From Whitmania pigra (lineage: Eukaryota; Annelida; Clitellata; Hirudinida; Haemopidae): DNA of 64,000 nt. A model generated the notes under the pieces. It was given only the letters and a program-made list of their open reading frames with translations, did no database searches and had not been told where the DNA came from. A program made the translations under genes and the position numbers. The stretch spans positions 3,171,001-3,235,000 of the forward strand of contig JAJTWR010000021.1 of assembly GCA_021613335.1 (NCBI GenBank), written 5' to 3'. Shown here piece after piece: positions 1 to 13,538 of this stretch; positions within the stretch are counted from its first letter, which is position 1; every line of letters begins with the position of its first letter.

Positions 1-1059
1 GAGACGATCATGATGATGATGGTTGGTTTTGATTGTGATGAACGATCAGATTGATGATGTTGATTTTAGGAATTTATGGCTTTCGAAGATAACGAAACTT
101 GTTCTACCCGGAGGGGGATTCGGTCGTGGGGTCTCTTGGCTCCATCTTATTTTTAAATTTGACTTTTTGTTTCAATTCGATCGGGGGAGCTCGGATGCCT
201 TGTCCCTCTTTTCATCAGAGTCGTTTGGTTTGCCATTAATAAAAGGTTATTATTTTGAGTTGGTGATCTTATTTGACATCATCCTTACAGTGTTTCAGTA
301 TTGAATGTGATTGTCATTTTATTATTATTATTAAAAATTATTTACAATCTTTAGTCTTATTCTTCGTCATGTTCCTTTTGAGCTCAACTGACCCTTGTCT
401 ATATAACTGTTTGTTACCAACTGACGACTTTCCTCCACTGTTAGTCCTTCCTTCCTCTTAGCAGTTGATTAGGTAGTGGAAATAAAAGGCGTTTACAATG
501 ACATTGGCGGGTGCAGCTAGTTTTTGTCGAAAATAATTTTAATACTAATTTAATTTAATACTAGTGATTAATTCATAATTTTTAATTCGCGCGCGGCGTC
601 AGAGGCGCCTAGATAATAAAGGTAATCCCCAGCTCCATCTTGTAATGAAAACTGAAAATCATCATCATGATTATGATGGGATACCACAACGTACGGGAGT
701 TGCATTCAAATTAAGTTATTATAAACATCAACTCTCTATAGGTCGTCGTTTCTTTGACTTTGATCTCTTATTTTATTTGTTATTTTATTTGTTATTTATT
801 ATTTTATTTGTTATTTATTATTTTACTTATTAGATATAATTGGCTGGTTTTAGACTGGACACTTGCAATGAATACTTAATTTATTTCAACATTCCACGAA
901 AACAACAATCATTTACTCAAGTCCATTAATGCATCGGACAATTCACTGAGGTGATTTTAGGTAGAAATAATTTTGCGATCGAGAAACTTTTTCGACGGCC
1001 AACCCGTCAGCCTTGTTGATGAGAAAGACCAAAGAATTAAAATCCCTGCTTACTCTCAC

Positions 1060-1893
1060 CTGGTTACGGAGTAGGGTACCGAGCGGAACATTCTGCGATG
1101 GTAAATTATAAGTTATTATTAATTATGAAATTATACGTAATAGGCAATAATATGACGTTAATATAAATCTACAATATGCCATATATTTATAATAATTAGA
1201 ACTGTTAGGTAATGTTATGTTGATAACACGTAGATTGTCAAATCGTTCGTGACGTACCGCATAATTAATAAAAAAAAAACTCAATAAAATATTTAAATAA
1301 CTTAAAAATAAACATAAACTAGAACGTCGGGTTATAATAAATATAATTATCCAACTAACAGCCATGTCTTCCATCAAAGGAATAAGTCTGTATACGGGAC
1401 ATTCGCTGATGGTGAGGGCCTGGAAATATTCTCGAATTTGATTGGCTGAACTGGCGGGCATCTGTTTGGAAAAGGCTTTGTCCACCCTGGAGGTCTGAGA
1501 CAACAACAACATGACAAAGTTCCTACGCCTGAGAGCTTCCATTTCTAAGAGCTGCGATGATGATGATTATTATAAATTATTGTCAATTGACTAATTGTCC
1601 TAATATAGCTATTGTTTGCAAAACATATAAGTGAACAATCTGTATATTACTGATACACACATTGTGACACTGAACAAATACGTAATTTTGTGCAGACTCG
1701 TTAACATAAAAAAAAATAAATATTATTGTTATCTATATGATATCTATATGAAATAATACCATTATTATAATATTCCACACGAAATACTTACGTCGATATC
1801 TGTAAAATGACAGCTCATCATATTCCTGCGTGACCTCATATGACCTGTGAAAAGGTTGGAAGCCCTGCTAATGAACTTGGAGAGTGCAAACAT
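1060..1893 (-). CDS. Unidentified small protein gene, 5' three exons (partial)
   Basis: Three exons on the minus strand join in one open frame: 1893-1792 (ATG, 34 codons, donor GTAAGT), 1551-1360 (acceptor CGCAG, 64 codons, donor GTTAGT) and 1092-1060 (acceptor CGCAG, 11 codons, donor GTGAGA). All junctions are phase 0. The start region is rich in Phe, Ser, Arg and Lys without acidic residues (MFALSKFISRASNLF), which could be a mitochondrial targeting sequence; that is inference. The second exon encodes a basic, helical-looking stretch with ALRRRNF and a Cys-Pro-Val-Tyr motif. The gene runs on below position 1060. A possible terminal exon lies near 500-530 after a CTAG acceptor and adds only seven codons to a stop, but this is weak. 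I do not recognise the family. The clean splice sites and matching phases are the only support. Confidence 0.42.
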
Positions 1894-2279
1894 GGTGTAT
1901 AATAATGGTCGTTGAGAATTTGGCGCGAAATCGATAATGCTTTGATTGGTTAATTGGTCACCAAAAGAGATTGGCAGACGTTAAAACAAAAGAGCAGTAA
2001 TGCGGGGATATATAATTTTAAAACTGGGATAATATTTTATTATTCATTAAATTCATAATATAATTCACAGTTATGTTATTCACAAATTTATTACGTTAAA
2101 ATTTTATTATAAGTTATATTATAAGTTGAATGAAAAAATTATCAAGAATATTATTGGATAATAAAAAGAGTAATTTTTATTATAATTAATATAAATTTAT
2201 TAATGCGCCATTCACAACGTTAGGGGCATGTGTTTCCATGCTGTCTGCCACCTGCGATACTCATAATTGTCATTTCTAT

Positions 2280-3470
2280 CATCGTCTTCATCATCATCGC
2301 TTTCATCATTATCATCGCCTTCCTCACCATAACCATCATCATTATCATCATCATCATCATCAGAATGTTCACCTGCAGGTGAACAAATCAGTAGCATCTC
2401 ATTAATACCAATTAGCATCATTTGATCAGATGAGGTACGACGATGAGGTCAATGACGTCATGGTGATGATAATGATGAGGATGAGGATGATGATGATGAT
2501 GAGGATGATGATGATGATGACGACGACGGTGATTAATGTTATTGCTGTTGTTTAGCAGTATATATATATATATATATATTATATACAAATAGAGTTTGAA
2601 GATTGAAAGATGATGAGCACAAGGAATTGAGAAAAAAAGAGAGATGGTGAGTCTCAAAAAAGTGAGGGTCGTGTGAAGAATTTTAGGGATTCTTATTCCT
2701 TCTCCTATGACCCATTTCTGAGACTCGATTCGATTGTGAGTTTGTGCTCTTGTGTCTCTGAGACAGGAATATGTGGTAAGATGTGGGTATAATATCAAAG
2801 TGATAGCGAGATTCGCAAAGAATGACTTCGTAATCATCATTGTCGTCGCCATCGTCATCATCATCATCGCCATCGCCGTTGTCGAAAAACTAGATTAAGA
2901 TTGTTCAATAAGAGAAAATAAGCTCGACAAGAGATTATTGATGGCGATGGTAGTGATGACGACGACGATGATGGTGATGATGGTGGTAGCGGTGGTGGAA
3001 ATGGTCATGATGATGATGATGATGGTTATGGTTATGATAACTCCGCCTACGCACAACGCTCTCTACCTGTTTATCAGCGGATGAAATCTTCTCAGTTTGC
3101 TAACAACCGCTCGGGAGTGGTTCTGGAATACTGCTCTCAATCGGGGTCTGTTAATTATTATTTATTACTATTATTATTACTGTTATTATTATTTTTATTA
3201 CAATAATAATATCTTATAATCTTATTATCATCCTCTTCATCCTCGTCTTCATCGTGAAAGTGTCGACGTTTAAAATGAGTTTAAAATTCTTCAACAGCTG
3301 GATGAGTTCAAGTCCTCTGCTGGATTCACGTTCTGTTGGATCTTTACCACCTAACAGGTGATCTTGATGGTGATGATAATGCTGCTGATGATGATGGGGA
3401 TGATGACGATGATGATGTCGACGATGATAATAATGACGACGGCGACGATGATAATGATGATGACGAAGGG
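2280..3470. repeat. Cluster of GAT/ATC trinucleotide microsatellites
   Basis: Several interrupted GAT/ATC runs occur within 1.2 kb, mixed with GAC, GGT and CGA triplets. The interruptions keep the three-base register, so long spurious frames of Asp, His or Met appear on both strands. Confidence 0.85.
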
Positions 3471-3966
3471 TTCGTGCGCTTAAGTCGGAGAGTATCTATA
3501 ATAAAAAATGGAGGACCTTTTTGACTGACGATTGCCTGATTGTTTTGATTCATTCATTCAGTCAGTCATTCGATGATTAATTAATTAATTCATTCCATGA
3601 TTGATTAATTAATTAATTTGTTCCATGATTGATTAATTAATTGATTGATTGATTCATTCATTCGTAGAATCATTCGCTCAACGGACAGTAAATCAGTCTA
3701 CATCTGTGATTGATGTCTTGATTGCTCGTCCTCAGTGATTGGCATTTTTGATTCATTCGATATTCGTTATTGTTTCGATGGATTGGTGATGATTTATGAA
3801 ATGATTGAAACTCAGTCGGTGAATGATTCAATCAATGCCTTGTTCAATTAAACTATGCACAAGTCGTCATTCGATGCATGATGATGTGAATGCATCATCA
3901 TCCACAGGGTTTCATAACTTCGCGTCGGAATGAAAATTTGAAATTCCAAGATTATCTCAGCCTATA

Positions 3967-3989
3967 AAATAATAATAATAATAATAATA

Positions 3990-4039
<50 letters not shown>

Positions 4040-4075
4040 TTAATATTAATAATAATAATAATAATAATAATAAAA

Positions 4076-4117
<42 letters not shown>
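3967..4117. repeat. (TAA)n microsatellite array
   Basis: About 150 bases of nearly uninterrupted TAA/AAT triplets with a few single-base breaks. It is one of several ATT/TAA arrays in the window. Confidence 0.95.
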
Positions 4118-4118
<1 letters not shown>

Positions 4119-4574
4119 TCTGGATTTTTTAGGTTTTGAACTCATAGCTTTTCGGTCAATAAACGAAACATCATCTGTTTACAACTTGTAGCAAAAGCAT
4201 TCCCTGATAAGTTTAAAATTAAACACCTGATCGATCAGCTGAGTGAGTGAGTGAATGAGAGATAGTACCTGACGAAACAGGTGAGGTCTCTTCACTCTAC
4301 CGTGTCGTCTCTTTAATTGATCAGACCTGCCTCGTACAGGTAGGAAGATTGCAGGTCGAAAAGTTTAAAAACTATTTAAGAGAATGAAGACGGTTTACAA
4401 GGACAAATTGTATCATTTTCCGCAAAAATTCCGAACTATTTTTAAACTCTGGAATTTCCCGTTATATGTCAGCGAAGTTATTATATTTACATGAAAAGCA
4501 CTGCTAGTTAATATAGCATTCGATAGTAATAATAATAACAACAAAATATTAATAATAATAATAACAATAATAAA

Positions 4575-4762
4575 AATTGCAACTTCATTTATATAGCGCC
4601 TTATGCATTTTATATACGCCATAGCGTCAAAAGCGCTTTTTGTAACCATTTATGTAGCGCTCCCCTGCAAGGGCGCTGGCGGCAGTGCAGACTGGGTTTC
4701 GAACGCGACACATCATGACCTGCCATTACCGCCGCATGCAGGCATGTAAACCCGTAATAACG
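4575..4762 (-). mobile_element. SINE-like element with tRNA-type B box
   Basis: Read on the minus strand, this segment contains a B-box-like GCGTTCGAAACCC, then CTGCACTGCCGCC, and ends in GGCGCTATATAAATGAAGTT followed by an A/T-rich tail. The same order of motifs recurs on the plus strand near 43165-43340 and in part near 20135-20240, so this is a dispersed family. The internal Pol III-type box and shared 3' end fit a tRNA-derived SINE. The GCGCTATATAAAT end resembles tails used by L2/CR1-type LINE machinery, which is inference from general knowledge. Confidence 0.72.
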
Positions 4763-5600
4763 CAACAACAACACATGGCAATGTCGCATCATACAATACA
4801 AATAAATACAATATAAATGAATCGATGCAACCGAAATGACTGCAAGTCTGACAGTTACAACAACAACAACAACAACAACAAAAACGTCCCGGAAGCGTCA
4901 GTGTCGCGAACCCCAAGTCAAGTAAAACGTCAAGTAAAAATCTCTCTTTACTCGCCATCTCTCTAGATTTGTCCTCGATAAACAAAATAAACTCGAGGTA
5001 GGCAAGAATCGGAGAGATCTGGTGATGATGTGAGTGTGTGACTCTTCTATTCAATTCGCTCGCAAACATTTGAGAGTCGAATTGTACGTGGCTCCTTAGC
5101 GAGCGGCGCTAGGAGCTCAGCGTCTCCTTGTAACTAAAATCGGCGACCAGTTATGTTGTGGTAGCGCAACCGTTACTGGGTTATTGCGCAAGCGCCGAAG
5201 TTCTAGCTACCGTTACGTCAGTCGAAATCGTTTTAAGCAAATCGATCGTAGCAACATAGACTGTTATTTAATAACTTGCCTCGCAAATCTAATTTTCTCG
5301 CTCAACCAAAACTGATTCAGCCGCCAGACCTGAGTTCAACTCCCAGCTTCGACCTGCTGTTATAAAAGATAACAAGTCTAGCAACCTTCAGCCGACCTTC
5401 GCTTGAACTTTCTGACCTCAATCAGCCACTCCCACCCCTCATCCCTACTTAAAACTCTCCACACTCACTCGGGCCTCTCGTAATCCGCCAAGATTTCGTT
5501 CTTAAGGTCAGGCAGAGGAAACGCCTCTGGCAGGGTCAGAAACTGCTGGGATCGCTTCAAGGACTGCTGCACTTCGACTCGAACCTCGTCCAACGAGAAC

Positions 5601-6253
5601 ATGACGCGTCTCCGTGAGGACATCAGACACTTTACTTTCTGGAGGTCAATGCTGGCAGAGTTCATCGGGTCAGCATTCCTCGTTCTCATTGGCTGCGGAG
5701 CTTGGACCCAGTCGACCAATCAGGATCATCCGGACGCCGTCAAGATAGCCCTTGCATTCGGGTTTACGTACACTGTCGTCGTCTATTGCTTCAAGTGAGT
5801 GGAATGGGAGAAGGGGTGGGTAGGAATGGGGAAGAGGGTGAATTGATGATGATGGTGATGTTGATGTTTGGGGATGTGTCGGTGATGATGGCGATGTTGT
5901 TTGGGGTAGGATGATGATAGTGATGAACACGGTTGTCTTTTTTAAGCTGATAATTTGCTTTTATTGTATTTTATATTTATATTCCGCTATTCTCTCGCTA
6001 ACTATTGCTATCATAGTCATCATCATCGTCATCGTCATCGTCATCATCATCATCGTTTCCACAGATCACTGGGGGACTGCCACATATCCAGTTCAGTAAC
6101 TGTGGCTCTACTGGCCACCAGAAGATGCAGCGTCATCAAAGCTCTCCTGTACTTGTTCTGTCAACTCTTCGGTGCTATCCTTGGCGCTTGTTTCGTCTTC
6201 GGCGTCACAAGCCATGAGCAGAGGAACATGACTGCTCACCGGATAGGTAGGTC

Positions 6254-6289
<36 letters not shown>

Positions 6290-8195
6290 GTGGTATTGAT
6301 GATGATGGTAGTGGAGGTGATGATAATGATACTATCGCTCTTGACTGAACGGTCTTATGATTCACAATTAGATTAAAAAAGTAATGATAATGAAACTAAA
6401 TAACTGTGAGAAATAAATAAGTTATTATAGATTATAACTTTAAATATACAATATACATACAAAACCACTCTAAAATATCGGATAGCATTTTTAAGCTTCT
6501 TAGCAGCAACAACAACAGAAATCAAAACAGAACTTCATTCTTTGAGATAAGTCGGTATCAACAAAGGCATTCCTAAAAACTGCATAATTTCACCCACTAT
6601 GAGGTTCAAGACCTGGCGAAGGCAATTTGAAGGACTGCCTTAGAAGGACGGAGATTGGGGAGATGGTGGATCATTGAATGGGTGGATAGACGGACGATTT
6701 GTTGGATGGGTGGGCTTATGTGGGCGAGTTATGTTGATTTCAGAGTTGATTTTAAATTCGAATAGTTTGCATTTTCGCATGGGAACGTTACTAATCGTAG
6801 GCTCGCAAACAAGCTCTTTTCTGCTCATTTTTTGATTGATTAATTGGTTGGTTGACTAAAATAGCGATGGACTAATTAAAATAGTGGATGACTGATTGAA
6901 ATAATGGTAGACTGATTGAAATAATGGTTGACTGATTGAAATAGTGGTAGACCGATTGAAATAGCAGTTGACTGATTGAAATAATGGCTGATTAATTCAA
7001 CCGCACCTCACTTCTCTTAAAACGCAAATAAAAAAATCTTCTTGCTCTTTGTTACGATAATTTGCTTAAGATTGATAACATCCGATGTCTGCTTTCTTTG
7101 TGAGCGAATATCAGTTTTGTAGCGCCAACTTTTATCGGCATTTGCAACTGATACTATTACTATAGAAACATTTTATTCAGCCCTAAAACTCTTTCTCGAA
7201 AAGCAGTCAACGTAAGACAACACCGCAATGTCTAAGGTCCTCAAACGGGATCACCCAAGGACCATGAAATTAATAACGTTGCTATTTACAAATTATTGAA
7301 ATTATTGTCTGTCCTCCTACGACCCCAAGACACTCTTCTGTGCCTCCTCCAAGTTTAAGCTTTGCTTAAAGAATTTCCAAAACTTGTATGTCTCCAGCAA
7401 CGTCCTTATTGAGATCCACATGAGGAATCTCCTTGTGACGTCATGCATTTTCCAGAAACGCCAGGACTCCAAAGAGACTGCCCCCCTCCAGTTAACTACG
7501 AATGCTGTGTGAGCCCTTTCTGTCTCCCTTCACAAGGTTTGGAGAAAGAATTGTTTTGCTTCATCCACTTGTGAATATCTGGTCTGTCATGCTTGTTGAC
7601 TTTGAAACCGTGAACTCTATCCAGTCCAAAGACTGTCAAAAAAAAGTCAGAGATCACTGCAACATCGCAAACGATGTACTCAAATCTATTCCAGGCACAG
7701 TCAGGAATTCTTGTTCTTAGCTCAGTTGGAATTCTTGGCTCCAACCTGGTCGAGTGGCCTTTGCTTTTCAGTGTTGTTGTATTACAATTTGTTGTTGTTG
7801 TTGATACGATTACAACTGATACTATTACAACTGATACGATCACAACTGATACTGTCGACTTGAACACCTCACTACGTAAATGTTTCATGACCCCTTGGAA
7901 TGAAGCTGTTAGAGGTGAAATGGTTTCTTACGAGAGGAGTTACAAAGGTTAATGTTCAAAGGTCATTGCCATCCTTACTGTAACCTTCATTATCATCGTC
8001 ATCAGCATCATCATCATCATACTCGCGATTATTTTTATCCATCTCCAGTTGTGGCGTCATGTTACACGCTAAAGTTATGCAAATGTATTTCATCAACAAA
8101 TTTCAATGGTTGACAACTTGTTCTTCATGAAGATGTTGATTGAAGTGATTGACCAATTGACTCTTCATCTAGTACATTGACAAAATAAATGATCA

Positions 8196-8233
<38 letters not shown>

Positions 8234-10123
8234 CAATTGATTGATTGATTGATTTATGTTCAACCACTTTCAGGCTGCACCGTTCCAGCGGAAAACGTGC
8301 CGGAGAGTCACGCCTTTGGGGTGGAGTTCTTTGCCACCTTTTTCCTCGTCTTCGTCGTCTTCGCCTGCTACGAAAAAAGGCCACCTGAGGAGACCAGCAT
8401 ACCTGAACCTGTTGCACCACTCTTGATTGGAATCACCTATGCCGCTGTAACTCTCTTTGCCGTGAGTACCTTGTTGAGGTTCAATCAATTTCAATCAATC
8501 AATCAAACAAAGATGCCTCAATTGTTTTCCTCCAGGTACCATACTCGGGGGCAAGTATGAATCCTTCAAGAAGCTTTGGACCCGCTCTCATTGGGGGAGT
8601 CTGGACGAAACACTGGGTGAGAATGGCATGAATTATGATTACGATTGTTATTATTACGATAGCGGTTATGACGATGACGATGATAATGATATCTCACAGC
8701 CGCATAAGTAAACACAACGTACCACTAACTGGCGTATAATTAACCAATTAATTATCTAATTGGCGGTTCAAATGAATTACAAGTTGAAAGCGCCAACATC
8801 AACCAATCAATCATCAATCCAACTCCTCAAAATAGGATGCTGGTTGCCTAGAAACGATGCCACTTTGTTATCGTACCAAACTGTGCTCGTTTTCTCACCG
8901 CTAATTTTTAGCTTGATCGCAGCGTCGTCCAATTACAAGACGGCTCTACAACATGACCTAGATTTACCAAAGTTGACCTAGTTTGAGTGGCTAAAAATAG
9001 GCTACTAGTGATTTCTCATAACTTGTGAAGTTGTAGGGCCAAACACCGAAGGTAGCGAATAGCAACTTTGGGTTGTTATCATGACCTAGGTCATAACTCT
9101 TAGAACGATGTGATAATAATTACTAATTAATCTGGATAAATAATTACTAATTAATTAATTACTTTGAAATAAATTCTAATTTAATGGCCGGTCAACAAAT
9201 AAATGAACATAGACATGAAGAGGATGTCATACGATCGATGATAGCAAAACATAATTAAGCCATACAGATGATCGATAGTGACTATGTCGGTGATGAAGAT
9301 GATAATGATAACGACGATGATGACGATGATGACGATCACATTAGCAAACAAGAACAGAGCTATAACAGCAAGCAACATTAACAGTGGCTTAGACTCGACT
9401 CGGGCCTTTTATGAGACCTCATTTTACTCGGCAACAACCCCGCTTCTCTAGCAGCCTTGTGACTCCTCCATTCAGTTTCACTCGAGTGGAATGATTTCCC
9501 ATGAGCCTCTTCCACAAACATGTAACACGTCGATTCGAAAATGGCGAAATGGCGGCTGCGTCAGTTTTGAGGCCTTGAAATGGAAATTCATGAGTGAACG
9601 AATGGGTGAATGAATGGATGGATGGATGAATAAACGGATGGATGAATGGATGTGTACCAATTAGCGATGATGAAACACGTTTAATTGTCCATTAAATTTT
9701 TATTACAAGATCGTTATTACAACGGCATTATAAATCACAAAATATGAAAAAGTCAAAAGCTATTATCATCATCATATGATAATGATAATATAATCAGCAT
9801 CATTTATTATTACTATTATTATGAATATTAATTTTATCGTGACATCCTGACCTATCACACGACAGATCTACTGGTTCGGACCAATCTTCGGCGGAATTCT
9901 GGGCGCAGCTCTCCACGAACTGATCTTCTCGGCCAAGGCTTCCTTCGAGCGCCTCAAGTCCTGCCTCCTGGTCCACAAGGGTGAAAGTTCAGGGGCAGCC
10001 AACAGGGCAGCCCAGCACGGCCTGGATGGGGAGGAGCATGTGGAATCCGGTCTGAACCCTAGAGCTGAAAATAGAGAGAATGAAGAGCAACAACTGAGAC
10101 TTATGAAACCTGGTCTTGTCTGA
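5601..10123 (+). CDS. AQP: Aquaporin (MIP family) with atypical NPA boxes
   Basis: Exons are 5601-5794, 6065-6246, 8274-8461, 8536-8616 and 9866-10123. They total 903 bases (300 aa plus stop), all with GT-AG introns and matching phases. The product is a six-helix membrane channel of the AQP4/big-brain type: [17 protein letters not shown] in helix 1, [11 protein letters not shown] after the first pore loop, and [15 protein letters not shown] in the second. The first NPA box reads SSS (residues 73-75, in HISSSVT) and the second NPS (197-199). The selectivity-filter Arg200 is kept, but the helix-5 position that is His in water-selective aquaporins aligns with Thr. Residues after about 230 form a hydrophilic tail ending in LMKPGLV. 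Start is the first ATG of an exon that flows straight into helix 1. Introns carry GAT, GATT and 20-bp repeats. Transport specificity cannot be read from sequence; an altered pore or a non-channel role are both possible. Confidence 0.92.
6851..6992. repeat. 20-bp minisatellite in aquaporin intron 2
   Basis: About seven tandem copies of a 20-bp unit like GACTGATTGAAATAATGGTT, with changes at a few positions. It lies wholly within the second intron of the aquaporin gene. Confidence 0.85.
7496..7790 (-). other. Unassigned coding-like segment in aquaporin intron 2
   Basis: The minus strand is open here for a mixed-composition peptide without simple repeats, containing [16 protein letters not shown] and [17 protein letters not shown], before a stop at 7496. 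Upstream on the minus strand (7800-7850) it runs into a short imperfect 15-base tandem repeat. The composition looks more protein-like than the surrounding intron, so it may be a decayed transposon or processed gene fragment. I recognise no family. Confidence 0.25.
8195..8252. repeat. (GATT)n tetranucleotide repeat
   Basis: Runs of GATT interrupted once by GATCAATT, ending about 20 bases before the aquaporin exon 3 acceptor. Confidence 0.9.
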
Positions 10124-10477
10124 ATGGCCATGACCACATCCCTCTTAAGATCTGAGGAGCTTTTCTTGGATTAAGCCTTGGGAATTTCTTTCTGCGCTGC
10201 CTTCTATAAGATGCCTAATACAACTACGCTTATGATAACAATAATAATCTAGATTGACATAATAATAATAATAAATAATAAAATTAACATTACTATTACT
10301 TAAATTAGGATCTGAAAATGTTTTATATAGTCCTAGAGGGGGAGGTTCTAATAACGATGTTGATTGTAGTTCTAGGACTATTTTCAATTTTGACATTCAG
10401 CAGATAAATAATATTATTTTTATATTAGTCGTTATTTATTTTTGGTAATTATTAATATCCTTATTGTTTATTGTTAC

Positions 10478-10685
<208 letters not shown>

Positions 10686-12278
10686 GTTAGTAATTATTAT
10701 TATTATTATTATTTATGCAATCCTTACATAATTTCCGTAAGGCTAGACTTAATGGCTTTGTTGATGCTACTATCTCACGCAGAGCTTTTTTTTTATAAAA
10801 AAAAGACGTTCAGCAAAAGAAATTCGCTTATTATTACGAGATAAGCATCCATGAATAAACGCAATAAATTATAAACTAATTAAAACTGAAAATATATGTA
10901 CACCTGCACTGCATTTATAGTTGTAATCACCATACCAAACTTAGCCAACAATGTGTAACCAATCAACAGCTATCAATATTTCAACATGGCCATTGAATTT
11001 CAGCGCATTTTTGAACCCACTTTTAGACATTAAAGCTCCTTTGTTGAATAGCTAGCTCACTGGCTATCTTCTTCGCTCAATCTTTCTATTTTTCTGTCTA
11101 TCTCTCTGCGCGTACATTTTTTTGTGTCTCGGTGTTTGAGCTTTGAAAGTAGAAAGTAGGCTTTTGTATCGTTAGCTTGCTTCGTTTGTAACTGTCCTTC
11201 AAAACGACCTTCTCAGAAAGGACCACAACCAGCAAGACCAGTTCACTCACCGTTTGATTTTCGCTTTCTTTTCATAATTCCTTCATTAGAGAGTGTTTGA
11301 CGCTTTGACATCTGGAAAAGGGTTTCAGAATCTTCAAGAATGTCATTCACCGATTGCGCTAGCTAGTTTGTTTGATTGTTGTGCTTCTAAATACAAGTTG
11401 TTTGGTGAATTAGTGTGTCGTGTTCTTGAATTCAACCATATATATATTGATGACCCACAGGTTTAAAACACAGACCCCAATTCTACAAACCCGTATCCAC
11501 GATACCGCCGATAAACGGATCAAAAGGGCACCATCAGAAGGGAAACTCCCGCTCCCCGCCTCTACCGCCACCGCCAAAAATGACCCCTCCTCTATCACCA
11601 ACGTGCGCTCTGGCCACGGAAATACAAACCCACTTCCACGATCCCGGGCAAAAAGAGGGACCAATTGGCCCAAGAGAGCAGGAAGCCAAAGAATTTCAAG
11701 GCGATCCTTCGTCTGCCCAGCCCCCGTGTCAGTGCTCTGTGCCCTACTAAGCCCCTGAGAATGACCCTAATCCTGCACTATGTTCTAGTTTTGCATGTTT
11801 CTATCTTGTAACTTCTTGTCCCAGGCACTTAGAATGATTGATTTTCTTAACCAGATATCTGGTCTAAAATTTATGATCGCTGCATAACTCAATTTGTCAA
11901 TAGCAAACTAGATGCAAAATAGATGAGTTTGTACCGCGCTAAATCTTGGATACCTAACATCCTACACGAGAATAAATTCCAGGATCAGAACTTGCTACAT
12001 CGCCTCTTCATAACCCTCTTTGGTCTCAGTAAAGTTATCGAAAGTTACTCTTGTAGAATATGTTCAGTGATGTTTGCAGATGATCGTAGTTAGCAGCTTC
12101 CGATATGATTAAGATTAATCTTTTTCCTGACCCCAGATTCAGATCAAGCATTCATGTCTCGTAATTGTCACTTATCTTTGGTTAACTCACTCATCTTACA
12201 TTCTCTGCTTCCAAACGTTTCCAAATGTTATGCGTAAACAGCTTCTAATTGTTTTGTGCAGATAACATCACAGATTAG

Positions 12279-12327
12279 TCCAAATCATCCTAGTTATGCA
12301 ACGGACTTTAATCAAAGAAATAAATAC
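12279..12327 (+). mobile_element. Very short retroposon copy A
   Basis: The core AGTCCAAATCATCCTAGTTA, then TGCAACGGACTTTAATCAAA and a GAAATAAATA tail, is flanked on both sides by CATCACAGAT, a likely 10-base target-site duplication (near 12266-12276 and 12328-12337). The same core recurs near 18.3, 18.5 and 56.9 kb. Confidence 0.75.
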
Positions 12328-13538
12328 CATCACAGATCCATCGGCACGGAATGGCTGTGTTATCAAAATTTAATGTCACTCATGACGTCAACGGCACATT
12401 TGGAATAGCATTAATCCAAATTTCGGAAAAGGAATTTGAATAGTTAAATTATTAATAGGTAAGTATCCACTATTCGAATCACGATGTGATTCTGCCATTC
12501 AGCATTCAGTCTCAACATTTGCCTCCTTGAGCCATTTCCTTCCAAAACAGACAAAATCTTTCAGCTCTTATCTGACTGTGAAAAAATGATGGCCTGCAGA
12601 TCAACAGCTTTTTTTATCTCTACAACTAGAAGCCAGGCAGATGATGTTTAGGAAAGCAGAAAAGCAGTCCTAAAACAAGATTCTTCGCACCTCAATCCTT
12701 GATTCATCAGCATCATGTGTCTTAGACATCCATAAAATATTGCCAATATAAAGATGTTTTTCGTGGAAAAAAAATTCCTAACTAATTATCCATTTAATCT
12801 CATGTTTTCTGCATGCAAAACCAAGGTCGATGTTATATTAGTATAAATGAGTGCATTTTTCGTTTAACTATTTTTCAGACATCTGCTTGAAACTATAACT
12901 CTAGTAAATAATTAGTTACATTTCAAACAATTCGAGCTTTAACTCCACTATCGCCATATGTAGTGTTTAATAACAAGGCTCTGGGCAGGCCAGTTTTTGT
13001 CATTTATCTTTGGTCGTCTACTCAATTATATCAAAATTAATTTTTTTAATTAAATACAATTGCTCGCAAATACTTTTATAAATCTGAATAAAGCGAGTAT
13101 CTATCAATGTATTAATTAATTATTCACTAATAATATAAAAAAGATTTACTCTTAATATAAAGATGATTTACTAATATAAAAATGATTCAGTATTAATATA
13201 AAACTTGTATTAAAACATTATTATTTTATATACTTGGAACTATAAGTTTAATTTTGACCCTCAGAAAAGCACTGGATTCATGCAGATTTAAAATTGCCAA
13301 CTCTCCACATCAGAATACCAAAGCTGCAAACAGACACCAAAAAACAGACGAAACATGAAATTCAGTAAACGACTTCGCAAACACCAATAAAGTTTAAAAG
13401 ACTTTATTTAAAATCTCAATTCCTTGGAACACTTAAACAGACATCATCAGTCAATTGACTATTTCAATTAGTTACTTCCAGAGCATAACAAAGAGTCACT
13501 ATCATTATCATCAACACCCAGATGGGCAGGCAGCTCGA

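Larger units (their letters stand above)
1894..5600. other. Gene-poor interval with simple repeats
   Basis: No convincing gene is visible. The stretch holds GAT/ATC trinucleotide tracts (about 2280-2365, 2455-2530, 2930-3030, 3360-3470), a short TA run near 2560, TTAAT/GATT-type repeats near 3570-3660, a TAA array and a SINE-like element listed separately. Poly-Asp and poly-His open frames here come from the GAT repeats. The last 500 bases before 5601 are less repetitive and should contain the aquaporin promoter and 5' UTR, but I see no clear TATA box. Confidence 0.6.

Noticed and set aside
2212..2421. Acidic poly-Asp frame that could look like an acidic-tail protein
   Set aside because: The Asp run is the GAT microsatellite read in frame; no conserved domain or exon partner is present. 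The same applies to Asp/His frames near 3336, 23700 and 24348.
3280..3358. Possible plus-strand terminal exon (LDEFKSSAGFTFCWIFTT, stop)
   Set aside because: A CAG acceptor precedes it, but the only upstream candidate sits in GAT repeats and no frame-consistent partner was found.
5465..5930. Minus-strand frames overlapping aquaporin exon 1
   Set aside because: They are shadows of the plus-strand exon, whose family match and splice phases are unambiguous.
11420..11758. Basic 112-codon plus-strand frame
   Set aside because: It has unusual composition and an antisense frame, but no recognisable domain and no convincing splice context. Kept only as a note in the intergenic entry.
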